Shown: piece after piece, positions 1 through 6,500 of the stretch | Layout of the letters: every line of letters starts with the position of its first letter | Position numbering within the stretch: position 1 is the first letter of the stretch | Assembly (NCBI GenBank): GCA_964601355.1 | Contig: CAZRNB010000068.1 | Span: forward strand, 1 to 15,750 | DNA length: 15,750 nucleotides | From: CAZRNB01 sp964601355 | GTDB lineage: Bacteria; Planctomycetota; Phycisphaerae; Sedimentisphaerales; Anaerobacaceae | Direction: 5' to 3' | The notes under the pieces: model-generated | What the model was told of the DNA's origin: nothing | Seen by the model: the letters and a program-made list of their open reading frames with translations, nothing else | Database searches by the model: none | Program-made: the position numbers and the translations under genes

Positions 1-2
1 CA

Positions 3-158
3 CAAGGCATGCAAACACACACGCGTAAGATTCCGTATCCCGGCTTTGAAGATGGCAAGCCGGCTAATTATCACTGGACGGCGGTTCTCCAAAAGTATGA
101 AAAAGAGCTGGATGATTTTAAACGTAATATTGGAGATTTGGAAACCAGTAAAAAATAA
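3..158 (+). CDS. C-terminal end of an unrecognised protein (5' truncated)
   Basis: An open frame enters from the left window edge and ends at TAA 156-158, giving about 51 residues. It reads like real protein: a PYPGFEDGKPANYHW stretch, then a charged, probably helical tail rich in Lys and Glu (LQKYEKELDDFKRN), ending in SKK. I do not recognise the family and no start is in view. The inverted-repeat element at 160-298 begins one base after the stop, as expected if that element settled in the 3' flank without damaging the gene. An overlapping frame starting at 46 is less likely, because most of its length is translated repeat sequence. Confidence is moderate that this is coding and nil on function. 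Confidence 0.55.
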   Translation, partial: QGMQTHTRKIPYPGFEDGKPANYHWTAVLQKYEKELDDFKRNIGDLETSKK

Positions 159-159
159 C

Positions 160-298
160 GTAACCGTTCACGCAGAAAATAAGGCGTTTTTATGTCATTG
201 CGAGGCCTTTAGGCCGAAGCAATCTCAAAAACGAACGATTTTAGATTGCTTCGCTTCGCTCGCAATGACAAAAACACAGTTTTCCCGTGAACGCTTAC
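160..298. repeat. Nested inverted-repeat element, copy 1 (TGTCATTGCGAG family)
   Basis: The core ends are a perfect 12-bp inverted repeat, TGTCATTGCGAG (193-204) and CTCGCAATGACA (259-270). Inside lie a GGCC-TTTA-GGCC hairpin (204-215) and a perfect 10-bp stem, GAAGCAATCT (216-225) with AGATTGCTTC (243-252). Outside the core, GTAACCGTTCACG (160-172) pairs with CGTGAACGCTTAC (286-298) at 12 of 13 positions, so the whole unit folds as one long imperfect hairpin. No transposase is encoded, so it resembles a MITE or REP-like element. A second copy of the core is at 10026-10121. Confidence 0.8.
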
Positions 299-390
299 AA
301 AATAACAAAAAGATATCGTTGACCGATACTCGATTCTCAACTCATCACGGCGGAGCGTGCCGGTCGCTAAAAGAAAAAATCACTGCTTTT

Positions 391-413
391 AAAAAATAAC
401 GGGCTTTATTTTT
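391..413 (-). terminator. Possible A/T-rich terminator after the lipoprotein gene
   Basis: Read on the minus strand, AAAAAATAA at the gene's stop codon pairs with TTATTTTTT across an AGCCCG loop, and the second arm serves as the T-run. The stem is purely A/T and therefore weak. It is symmetrical enough to act in either direction. It is proposed mainly because of its position at the 3' end of the gene. Confidence 0.35.
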
Positions 414-1167
414 TTATCTCTGAAGAAGGCGTATTTTCCCCCGGTGATAACAAACTGATTTGCGCCTGCAATTGAGAAAGTGTGATTTTCATTTGCTCAA
501 GAGCAGCTATTACTTTGCTATTGGTCTCCTGACTCTTATCCTGCAGAAGCGTAAGCTGCTCTTGTAATCTGGCCTGGTTTTGTTGGACGTCTTTTAGTGT
601 GCCGACCATCATTTGGAGGTTATCCTGATTTCTTTCTTCGGACCTTAGCTGTCTCTGGCCAATAACGTCTATAAGGTTAGCCAGCTCTTTATTGTTGTTT
701 TGAAGGGTTTGCTCCATTTTCAGTAAATTTTTTTCCAGGCCTGCCGTGCTTCCATCAACTCGCTGGACGTTTGTGTTCAAACCTTCAACTCCGCTGTGCA
801 GTGTGCCCTGATTACGTTCGATCCCGACGATGGAATTGGTCAGACGCTGGTTTTGTATTTGCAGCATATCCCGCAGTGCAGCATGTTCCTGCCCAATCAC
901 AGCTATCATATCATCAGTTTGTTTCCTTGTGTTTTTCTGGACATCTTCAATTGAGACGTGCAACTGAGTCTGATGGTTCTCGATACGGTTCATATTGTCG
1001 GTCATTAGCTGGGTATTGAGCTGAATCAATTGCTGCATTTCGAGCTGGTTCTGCTCCATTCGCGCCAGCTCCTTGTTGCAGCCGGTTAAAGCTACATAGA
1101 TCATTACCGTCAGCACAGCTAAAGCCGTTCTGACAACGAGTGTTTTTGCATTAAATTGCCGGTTCAT
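406..1167 (-). CDS. Coiled-coil lipoprotein of unknown function
   Basis: The protein has a short basic N-terminus, a hydrophobic segment (AVLTVMIYVALTGC) and a lipobox-like LTGC, so it is probably exported and lipid-anchored at that cysteine. The rest, about 220 residues, is almost free of Gly and Pro and rich in Gln, Asn, Glu, Leu and Met. It has heptad-like spacing and repeated phrases such as ERNQ, QVQ and NQxRL, typical of a long coiled coil. I chose ATG at 1167 because GAGGG lies 8 bases upstream. An in-frame ATG at 1182 would add five residues but has only a weak purine run before it. No enzymatic domain is visible. Envelope spacer or scaffold proteins of the Lpp or TolA-like kind look similar, but that is only an analogy. 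The gene is transcribed away from coaD. Confidence 0.8.
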   Translation of the reverse strand: MNRQFNAKTLVVRTALAVLTVMIYVALTGCNKELARMEQNQLEMQQLIQLNTQLMTDNMNRIENHQTQLHVSIEDVQKNTRKQTDDMIAVIGQEHAALRDMLQIQNQRLTNSIVGIERNQGTLHSGVEGLNTNVQRVDGSTAGLEKNLLKMEQTLQNNNKELANLIDVIGQRQLRSEERNQDNLQMMVGTLKDVQQNQARLQEQLTLLQDKSQETNSKVIAALEQMKITLSQLQAQISLLSPGENTPSSEIKK

Positions 1168-1215
1168 TTTTTGAGCCCTCATTTTTTCTTAACACCAATA
1201 TTAAACTGATACAGA

Positions 1216-1237
1216 ATACAAGGGTAAGCACTTGTAT
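1216..1237. promoter_or_regulatory. Inverted repeat upstream of the lipoprotein gene
   Basis: ATACAAG (1216-1222) and CTTGTAT (1231-1237) are a perfect 7-bp inverted repeat with an 8-base centre. It lies about 50 bases ahead of the lipoprotein start on the minus strand. The size and spacing would fit an operator or a leader hairpin. No regulator can be named. Confidence 0.3.
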
Positions 1238-1387
1238 CCTGAATTCCTTTTGATAAGCCATCAAATGACCATACTCCTCTCTTACTCTTAAACTAAGATA
1301 CAATTCTACCTAAAGTCGGGATAATGTTCAAGTATTTAATTGGAATGAGACAGGAAAAAGCGCCCGCGGATAGTCAGCCAATGATAT

Positions 1388-1415
1388 TTGACGTTTCTAA
1401 TGACGACAGTATAAT
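1388..1415 (+). promoter_or_regulatory. Sigma-70-type promoter of coaD
   Basis: TTGACG (1388-1393) and TATAAT (1410-1415) are separated by 16 bases, five and six matches to the consensus. Transcription would start near 1422, giving a leader of about 35 bases. That leader carries the ribosome binding site AGAAGGA (1444-1450), six bases before the coaD ATG. Confidence 0.7.
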
Positions 1416-1456
1416 AACATGCTTACCGATTACTATATCAATAAGAAGGATTACTA

Positions 1457-1975
1457 ATGCGTAGAAAGTTCGTAAGAGCAATATTTCCGGGCTCGTTTGA
1501 TCCGATCACAAACGGGCACCTGGACGTAATAGGCCGCGGCATGAGACTCTTCGATGAGCTAATCATCGCGGTCGGTAAAAGCCCTGTTAAAAACCAGCTC
1601 TTCACCCCGGAAGAACGCGTCGAAATGATAGGCGAAATAATCCACAAAAGAAAAATGAAGGGCGTCTCGGTCGAAAGCTTCAACGGCTTAACCGTCGAAT
1701 ACGCCACGAAAAAAAAGGCGGACGTCATTCTTAGAGGCCTGCGAAGCCTTACCGACGTCCAATATGAATTTCAGCTCGCTATGACCAACCGAGCCGTGGC
1801 CGGCATAGAAACCATCTTCATTATGACAAGCGAGCAATATGGCTTTACCAGCTCGACGTTGATTCGTGAGGTGGCCTCACTTGGCGGAGACCTGTCAAAC
1901 CTGATCCCGGAAAACGTCCAGCAGCGTTTGCAACGAAGATTTAAGAGAAGAACCCCCAGTAAAACTGGGGGCTAA
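1457..1975 (+). CDS. coaD: Phosphopantetheine adenylyltransferase
   Basis: CoaD transfers AMP from ATP to 4'-phosphopantetheine, giving dephospho-CoA, the penultimate step of coenzyme A synthesis in the cytoplasm. The nucleotidyltransferase signature GSFDPITNGHLD is at residues 12-23, including the T-x-G-H nucleotide-binding motif. ILRGLRSLTDVQYEFQLA (91-108) and TSSTLIREVASLGG (131-144, the usual SSTxxRE motif) complete the family pattern. The start is supported by AGAAGGA six bases upstream. At 172 residues it is roughly 10 longer than typical CoaD. The last seven residues (TPSKTGG) are encoded by a hairpin of the window's repeated TTTAGCCCC family, and the TAA stop also lies in that repeat. 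This suggests that the repeat has altered the natural C-terminus. Confidence 0.95.
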   Translation: MRRKFVRAIFPGSFDPITNGHLDVIGRGMRLFDELIIAVGKSPVKNQLFTPEERVEMIGEIIHKRKMKGVSVESFNGLTVEYATKKKADVILRGLRSLTDVQYEFQLAMTNRAVAGIETIFIMTSEQYGFTSSTLIREVASLGGDLSNLIPENVQQRLQRRFKRRTPSKTGG

Positions 1976-1981
1976 ATATTT
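1951..1981 (-). terminator. TTTAGCCCC-family hairpin, minus orientation, in the coaD 3' end
   Basis: CCCCCAG (1953-1959) pairs with CTGGGGG (1965-1971) around a TAAAA loop. Read on the minus strand it is TTTAGCCCCCAG-TTTTA-CTGGGGGTT, the same layout as the four plus-oriented copies. It overlaps the last codons and stop of coaD. It is head to head with the copy at 1979-2009, and the two share the palindrome GGGGCTAAATATTTAGCCCC (1968-1987). Confidence 0.65.
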
Positions 1982-2009
1982 AGCCCCACGTTTCACGTGG
2001 GGTCTTTTT
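1979..2009 (+). terminator. TTTAGCCCC-family terminator between coaD and the PTPS gene
   Basis: CCCCACGT (1984-1991) pairs with ACGTGGGG (1995-2002) around a three-base loop and is followed by TCTTTTT, a good intrinsic terminator. The T-run ends exactly at the ATG of the next gene (2010). The terminator therefore occupies that gene's leader, where a ribosome binding site would be expected. Its 5' arm can instead pair with the 3' arm of the preceding hairpin. Confidence 0.75.
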
Positions 2010-2375
2010 ATGTTCACAATAAGTATCGAAACTTGCTTTCGTGCATCGCACCAATTGATCATGCCTTCCGGCTTAAAAGAGCCCGCACACAGCCACAACT
2101 GGATCGTTACCGCCAGCGTCAGCTCAGATACGCTAAACAATATCGGGATAGTAATGGACTTTAACCAGCTCAAATCGGCCGTCGAAACAATCGTGGCTGA
2201 ATTCGATAATAAGCCTTTGGACAAAATCGATTATTTCCGCTGGAATAACCCCTCGGCTGAAAACGTGGCCAAATATATATATGAAAGAATTGAGCAGAGA
2301 CTGCCGAAAGGGCTGAAACTGCAAAGCGTCAAGGTTGTGGAGGAACCCGGCTGCTCGGCTGAATTCATAAAGTAA
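2010..2375 (+). CDS. 6-pyruvoyl-tetrahydropterin synthase/QueD-family protein, Glu variant
   Basis: This is a complete 121-residue T-fold protein. It has the family zinc-ligand pattern: His14 in FRASHQL, and His27 and His29 in AHSHN. The IVMDFNQLK block (47-55) and a C-terminal VVEEPG segment also fit the family. Members act on 7,8-dihydroneopterin triphosphate in queuosine, biopterin or folate synthesis. The Cys of the QueD CxxxHGH motif is absent and Glu24 precedes the zinc pair as E-P-A-H-S-H. That resembles the ExxHGH of PTPS-III enzymes, which replace dihydroneopterin aldolase in folate synthesis. The usual LDHxxLN motif reads FDNKPLD, with Asn67 in place of His, so activity may differ. 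The start matches the family N-terminus but has no Shine-Dalgarno sequence, only a terminator T-run. It could be QueD-like, PTPS-III-like, or a divergent paralogue. Confidence 0.85.
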   Translation: MFTISIETCFRASHQLIMPSGLKEPAHSHNWIVTASVSSDTLNNIGIVMDFNQLKSAVETIVAEFDNKPLDKIDYFRWNNPSAENVAKYIYERIEQRLPKGLKLQSVKVVEEPGCSAEFIK

Positions 2376-2396
2376 ATCTGCAGTGATTTACTAAAT

Positions 2397-2430
2397 TTGA
2401 CGATACTTTTACAGAGGATTTTATTATAAT
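2397..2430 (+). promoter_or_regulatory. Probable promoter of mcsA-mcsB
   Basis: TTGACG (2397-2402) is followed by an AT-rich block TTATTATAAT (2421-2430). The best-placed hexamers, TTATTA or TATTAT, lie 18-19 bases downstream. The exact TATAAT lies 22 bases away, too far for a normal spacer. The position, 40 to 70 bases before mcsA, suits a promoter. Confidence 0.5.
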
Positions 2431-2466
2431 AACACAAAGAATCGAGTATTGAGGATCGCGTTAATT

Positions 2467-2964
2467 ATGCTTTGTCAGATTTGTAACAAGAAAGCAGCTA
2501 TTATTCACCTGACTGAGATTGCCGATGGACTACGCAAGGAAATGCACCTGTGTGAAAGTTGTGCCGTCGAGCAGGGTATTGCCGCCAAAAGTCAGGTCTC
2601 GATAAATGAGCTACTCAGTAACCTGCTTGCCGTTCAGCCGACTGACGAGGATATATTTGGGCCGTCGGAACAGAAGATGAGCTGTCCGCTATGTGGTTTT
2701 ACACTGGACAAATTCCGCAGGGAAGCGGTCCTGGGTTGTCCCAACGATTATGAGTTTTTTGAGAAAGCACTCCTGCCGCTTATCGAAAGGGCTCATAACG
2801 GCAAGACGAGTCACTGCGGCAAAATCCCTTCAAAGACGCCAAAGCAGGCAAAAATGCAGATGAAGCTTGCAAATCTGCGTCAGCTATTAGATACCGCCGT
2901 GCGAAAAGAGGATTATGAATCAGCTGCCAGGTTGCGAGACGAGATAAAGCAGATGGAATCCTGA
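2467..2964 (+). CDS. mcsA: McsA-like activator of protein arginine kinase (zinc fingers and UVR domain)
   Basis: McsA binds and activates the arginine kinase McsB, which marks damaged proteins for ClpCP degradation in Gram-positive bacteria. The protein starts MLCQICNKKAAIIHLTEI, carries a second LCESC pair, and so forms the first CxxC...CxxC zinc site. A later CPLCG...LGCPNDY region corresponds to the second zinc site. There the final Cys of the usual GCxxCY is replaced (PNDY), leaving three obvious cysteines plus a nearby SHCGK. The C-terminus LLDTAVRKEDYESAARLRDEI is a UVR domain, as in UvrB and UvrC. I chose ATG 2467 over an upstream TTG at 2449 because it matches the family N-terminus. 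GAGGA lies about 12 bases upstream, a rather long gap. mcsB follows after 47 bases. Confidence 0.88.
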   Translation: MLCQICNKKAAIIHLTEIADGLRKEMHLCESCAVEQGIAAKSQVSINELLSNLLAVQPTDEDIFGPSEQKMSCPLCGFTLDKFRREAVLGCPNDYEFFEKALLPLIERAHNGKTSHCGKIPSKTPKQAKMQMKLANLRQLLDTAVRKEDYESAARLRDEIKQMES

Positions 2965-3011
2965 CATACGATCCTCGTCGAGAGTCAAGCAACGGGAATT
3001 GAGGTTCGAAC

Positions 3012-4157
3012 ATGAAATTAACTGATTTTAGTAACGATATAAATGAATGGTTTAACGGCTCAGGTCCGCTGTCGGAGGTGGTAGTTTCTTCACGGATTCG
3101 TTTAGCGAGGAATCTTGCCGGTCACAAATTTCTCTGCCGATGCACGAACGCCGAAAAATCTGAGATACTCGCGAAGCTGAAGGACGTCTTAATGTCGCTC
3201 GACCTCGGCGACGAAGTGTTCTATATCAGCGTGGATAAGACTTCCGACCTGAACAGGGATTTGCTGGTAGAGCGGCATCTCATCAGCCGGCACCACGCCG
3301 CAGGCCGGGGGCCGCGAGGCGCCGTCATTGCAAGGCGGGAATTCTTTACTGCCATGATTAACGAGGAAGACCATCTGCGAATGCAGGTGCTTAAAGCCGG
3401 CTGTCAGCTATCCGGCTGTTACGAGCAGATCAGCCATATTGACGACATGATTGAGCAGAAGATCAGCTTCGCTTTCAGCCCACGTTTCGGCTATTTAACG
3501 GCGTGCCCCACGAATCTCGGCACGGCCATTCGGTGCTCTGTGATGTTGCACCTGCCGGCCCTGAAAATGACGGGCCAGATGGAAAAATTCTTCAATGCCG
3601 CAAGAGATTTGTCCCTGGCTGTGCGGGGCCTTTTCGGCGAAGGCACTGAGGCGGCAAGTGATTTGTACCAGTTGTCCAACCAGGTTACGCTCGGAGTATC
3701 GGAAGAAACAATTGTTTCGGAATTTGAGCGTACCATCATTCCCGAAGTCATTGAATATGAAAATGCCGCCAGAAAAGAACTGCTCAGCACGCAGGTTGAC
3801 ACCCTTGACGATAAAATTTCCCGTGCGATAGCACTTTTGCAGAATGCCCATTTGATAAGCTCGCAAGAGGCGTTGTTTTTGCTGAGCCATTTGCGGCTGG
3901 GCGTTAATATGTATGAGCGTATGGGGGCAACAACTCCTGCATTAAAAAGACTTCGCGACCTGATCGGACTGCGGCGAGATAAGTCGAGCCAAAGCACGGG
4001 TAAAGATGAAGGATTATCTATTGCGACCATTAACCGCCTGTTTATGCTGACCCTGCCGGCTCATCTGCAGCTAAATTACGGGAAACCGCTGGATGCCACC
4101 AGCAGAGATGCGCTTCGAGCCAAGATTATTCGCTCAGCCCTGAGCCAGGAAACCTGA
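3012..4157 (+). CDS. mcsB: Protein arginine kinase McsB
   Basis: This is an ATP:guanido phosphotransferase that phosphorylates arginines in proteins, tagging them for the Clp protease or inactivating repressors such as CtsR. The 381 residues are close to the usual 350-365. Visible signatures are SSRIRLARN (26-34), NEEDHLRMQ (117-125, with the catalytic-loop acids), CPTNLGTA (165-172, the phosphagen-kinase cysteine loop) and GLFGEGTEA...YQLSNQVTLG (206-228). An RDALRA at 365-370 matches the RDxxRA phosphoarginine-sensing motif known from Bacillus McsB. GAGG lies seven bases before the ATG. It is co-directional with mcsA, so the pair is very likely one operon. A family terminator hairpin follows the stop. 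No clpC or ctsR is seen in the window. Confidence 0.95.
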   Translation: MKLTDFSNDINEWFNGSGPLSEVVVSSRIRLARNLAGHKFLCRCTNAEKSEILAKLKDVLMSLDLGDEVFYISVDKTSDLNRDLLVERHLISRHHAAGRGPRGAVIARREFFTAMINEEDHLRMQVLKAGCQLSGCYEQISHIDDMIEQKISFAFSPRFGYLTACPTNLGTAIRCSVMLHLPALKMTGQMEKFFNAARDLSLAVRGLFGEGTEAASDLYQLSNQVTLGVSEETIVSEFERTIIPEVIEYENAARKELLSTQVDTLDDKISRAIALLQNAHLISSQEALFLLSHLRLGVNMYERMGATTPALKRLRDLIGLRRDKSSQSTGKDEGLSIATINRLFMLTLPAHLQLNYGKPLDATSRDALRAKIIRSALSQET

Positions 4158-4173
4158 ATTGATAATTTGTATA

Positions 4174-4206
4174 TTTAGCCCCCAGATTTATCTGGGGGTT
4201 ATCTAT
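4174..4206 (+). terminator. TTTAGCCCC-family hairpin after mcsB
   Basis: CCCCCAGA (4179-4186) pairs with TCTGGGGG (4191-4198) around a TTTA loop, 21 bases after the mcsB stop. The tail is TTATCTAT rather than a clean T-run, so termination may be leaky. The bases after it (GGGATTATTTCC...GCCAA) resemble those after the copy at 9797. Confidence 0.7.
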
Positions 4207-4464
4207 AAGGGGATTATTTCCTGCCAAAATGGCACAATGAATCGGCAAATTAGGTATGCAGCCCCGGATAAGAAATCAAAAGCTGGCAGCTAAAAAAACA
4301 TAACCTGCTAATATGTAAAATGTTAAGTGTATCGGTCGGCACATTCAAACATCCTTCGACCCGGCTCTTGACAAGATTGGCACGTCTTTTGCACATCTTA
4401 AAATGAATTTCTTGTTATTCTTAATTCTGAATTCTAAATTCATAATTCAGAAAGGAAATTAACT
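4207..4464 (+). promoter_or_regulatory. dnaK upstream region with candidate promoter and leader hairpin
   Basis: No gene is seen here. TTGACA (4368-4373) is a perfect -35 hexamer, but no good -10 lies 16-18 bases on. CACATCTTAAAAT (4392-4404) is the only AT-rich candidate, and a heat-shock-type sigma factor with a CTTGA...CACATCT pair is possible. No CIRCE element (TTAGCACTC/GAGTGCTAA) is present. In the leader, TTCTGAATT (4425-4433) and AATTCAGAA (4444-4452) are a perfect 9-bp inverted repeat. Its 3' arm runs into the ribosome binding site AAAGGAAA (4451-4458) of dnaK. Confidence 0.4.
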
Positions 4465-6405
4465 ATGGCTAAAATTATTGGAATAGATTTGGGAACAACA
4501 AACTCTGTGGTGGCTGTAATGGAAGGCCCGGCGCCAAAGGTCTTGATAAACTCATCCGGCTCTCGGCTGACGCCTTCGGTGGTCGGCTTTACCGATAAGG
4601 GCGAAAGGCTCATAGGCCAGATTGCGCGACATCAGCAGGTGACAAATCCAGAAAATACGGTCTTTTCCATAAAGCGTTTTATGGGCCGACGCCACAATGA
4701 GGTTGCCTCGGAAGAAAAATTAGTGCCTTATAGGATTGTTGGAAGTCCCGATGAGCTCGTCAAGGTCGAGGTGCGAGGCAAACAGCACACGCCGCCTGAG
4801 ATTTCGGCTATGATTCTGCAGGACTTAAAAAAGACCGCAGAGGACTATTTAGGCGAAAAGGTCACCAATGCCGTTATTACCGTGCCGGCCTATTTTAATG
4901 ATGCGCAGCGTCAGGCAACTAAAGATGCCGGCACGATAGCAGGGCTTAAGGTCGAGCGAATTATCAATGAGCCTACTGCTGCGGCCCTTGCATACGGCGT
5001 CGAAAAGAAACCGGACGAAAAGGTGGCCGTATTCGATTTTGGTGGAGGCACCTTTGACATCTCTATTCTCGATATCGGCGGTTTTAAAGAGGGAGGCGGC
5101 GTTCTGGAAGTATTAAGCACCAACGGCGACACCCACCTCGGAGGTGATGACCTGGATGCGGTTCTTATAAACTACCTCGCCGAGGAGTTCAAAAAACAAC
5201 ATGGCATAGACCTGCGCAAAGACCCGATGGCGCATCAGAGACTGAAAGAAGCTGCGGAAAAGGCAAAATGCGAGCTGAGCACCCAGCTTGAGGCCACGAT
5301 AAATCTGCCCTTCATCACTGCCGACGCCTCAGGTCCGAAACATCTGCAGATGACTATTACACGCAGCAAGCTCGAAGCGCTCTGTGATCATGTTTTTGAA
5401 CGATTGAAAAGCCCTTGCTACAAAGCGATGGAGGATGCAAAACTGAAGTCTTCAGAGATAGCCGAGGTGCTGCTGGTGGGCGGCTCAACCAGAATTCCCA
5501 AGGTCCAGCAGATTGCCAGGGAAATCTTTAACAAAGAGCCGAATAAGAGCTTAAATCCCGATGAGGTGGTTGCCGTCGGCGCTTCTATCCAGGCGGCGGT
5601 GCTGGCCGGCGATACCGGCGTAAAAGATATTCTTCTGCTGGACGTCACGCCACTATCGTTAGGTGTCGAGACCTTAGGCGGAGTTATGACAAGGCTGATT
5701 GAGCGCAATACTACCATTCCGACCAGCAAGAAAGAGATTTTCTCGACCGCCGCGGATAGCCAGACCTCTGTTGACATACATGTGCTGCAGGGCGAACGCG
5801 AATTCGCCCGTGACAATCGCACTCTGGGCAGATTCCAGCTCACCGATATTCCGCCGTCTCCGCGAGGCATTCCACAAATCGAGGTGGCTTTTGATATCGA
5901 CGCTAATGGCATTTTGAACGTCTCGGCCAAGGACCTCGGCACCAGTAAGCAGCAGTCCATTGCAATTAAGTCAAGCTCAGGGCTGAGTGAGCAGGAAATT
6001 GACAAGATGAGAAAGGATGCTGATGCGCACGCCGCGGACGATAAGAAGAAACGAGAGGTGGTTGATCTGAAGAACCAGGCTGACCAGTTGATTTATTCGA
6101 CGGAAAAGACGCTTAGAGAGCATGGCGCCAAAGTCTCCGGTGAAACTCGAGGCAAAATCGAAAGCGAGGTAAATAACCTCAAGGAAGCGATAAAAGGTGA
6201 GGATGGCTATGCGATAAAGAGGGCAATGGAAAATCTTAGCACAGCCGGCCAGGAATTGGGCAAAGTGCTTTATGAAGAGGCGGCCAAGAAGCAGGCCGCT
6301 TCGGCTTCAGCCGGCGGGACGCAGGAACATCCTCCTGAAAGTGAGGTCAAAAGAAAAGGCGATGATGATGTAATCGACGCCGAGTTTGAAGCCAAGGATA
6401 AATAA
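4465..6405 (+). CDS. dnaK: Molecular chaperone DnaK (Hsp70)
   Basis: DnaK is the ATP-dependent cytoplasmic chaperone that works with DnaJ and GrpE to fold new and stress-damaged proteins. The 646 residues cover the full length. The actin-like ATPase domain begins KIIGIDLGTTNSVV. It carries VPAYFNDAQRQATKDAG, the phosphate-2 loop FDFGGGTFD near residues 190-198, and LLVGGSTRIP around 336-345. The linker reads DILLLDVTPLSLG, followed by the substrate-binding beta sandwich and the helical lid. The C-terminus ends in the conserved acidic DDDVIDAEFE motif seen in most bacterial DnaK proteins. AAAGGAAA is seven bases ahead of the ATG. No grpE or dnaJ is adjacent. The gene is monocistronic or last in its operon, because a strong terminator follows. 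Its neighbour mcsAB is also a quality-control system. Confidence 0.98.
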   Translation: MAKIIGIDLGTTNSVVAVMEGPAPKVLINSSGSRLTPSVVGFTDKGERLIGQIARHQQVTNPENTVFSIKRFMGRRHNEVASEEKLVPYRIVGSPDELVKVEVRGKQHTPPEISAMILQDLKKTAEDYLGEKVTNAVITVPAYFNDAQRQATKDAGTIAGLKVERIINEPTAAALAYGVEKKPDEKVAVFDFGGGTFDISILDIGGFKEGGGVLEVLSTNGDTHLGGDDLDAVLINYLAEEFKKQHGIDLRKDPMAHQRLKEAAEKAKCELSTQLEATINLPFITADASGPKHLQMTITRSKLEALCDHVFERLKSPCYKAMEDAKLKSSEIAEVLLVGGSTRIPKVQQIAREIFNKEPNKSLNPDEVVAVGASIQAAVLAGDTGVKDILLLDVTPLSLGVETLGGVMTRLIERNTTIPTSKKEIFSTAADSQTSVDIHVLQGEREFARDNRTLGRFQLTDIPPSPRGIPQIEVAFDIDANGILNVSAKDLGTSKQQSIAIKSSSGLSEQEIDKMRKDADAHAADDKKKREVVDLKNQADQLIYSTEKTLREHGAKVSGETRGKIESEVNNLKEAIKGEDGYAIKRAMENLSTAGQELGKVLYEEAAKKQAASASAGGTQEHPPESEVKRKGDDDVIDAEFEAKDK

Positions 6406-6406
6406 A

Positions 6407-6455
6407 ACGATGGACGAGGGATGATAGACGACGGACGACAAAAAACAGACGATGT
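6407..6455. repeat. Degenerate GACGA-rich low-complexity tract
   Basis: After the dnaK stop the sequence repeats imperfect GACGA/GATGA units (ACGATGGACGAGGGATGATA, then GACGACGGACGAC and CAGACGATG). No arm pairing or coding signal is evident. It is a short degenerate tandem array between dnaK and its terminator. Confidence 0.4.
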
Positions 6456-6464
6456 TTTTCCATG

Positions 6465-6498
6465 TTTAGCCCCGCAGTTTACTGCGGGGTTATTTTTT
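6465..6498 (+). terminator. TTTAGCCCC-family terminator of dnaK
   Basis: CCCCGCAG (6470-6477) pairs with CTGCGGGG (6482-6489) around a TTTA loop, followed by TTATTTTTT. It has the best T-run of the family and is a convincing intrinsic terminator. It runs straight into the tRNA-Thr remnant at 6501. Confidence 0.85.
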
Positions 6499-6500
6499 AC

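Noticed and set aside
160..298. Possible CRISPR-like or insertion-sequence origin of the palindromic repeats
   Set aside because: There are no regularly spaced direct repeats or spacers, and no transposase frame lies inside or beside any copy.
46..399. A 117-codon open frame on the + strand
   Set aside because: Most of it is translation of the inverted-repeat element (the CHCEAFRPKQSQ...DCFASLAMT pattern produced by that repeat), and the competing frame ending at 158 reads more like protein.
3491..4030. Two minus-strand frames opposite mcsB
   Set aside because: They lie antisense to clear McsB motifs and show no family resemblance or start signals.
5418..6005. A 195-codon minus-strand frame opposite dnaK
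   Set aside because: It is an antisense shadow of the strongly conserved dnaK gene, with low-complexity Ser-rich translation and no ribosome binding site.
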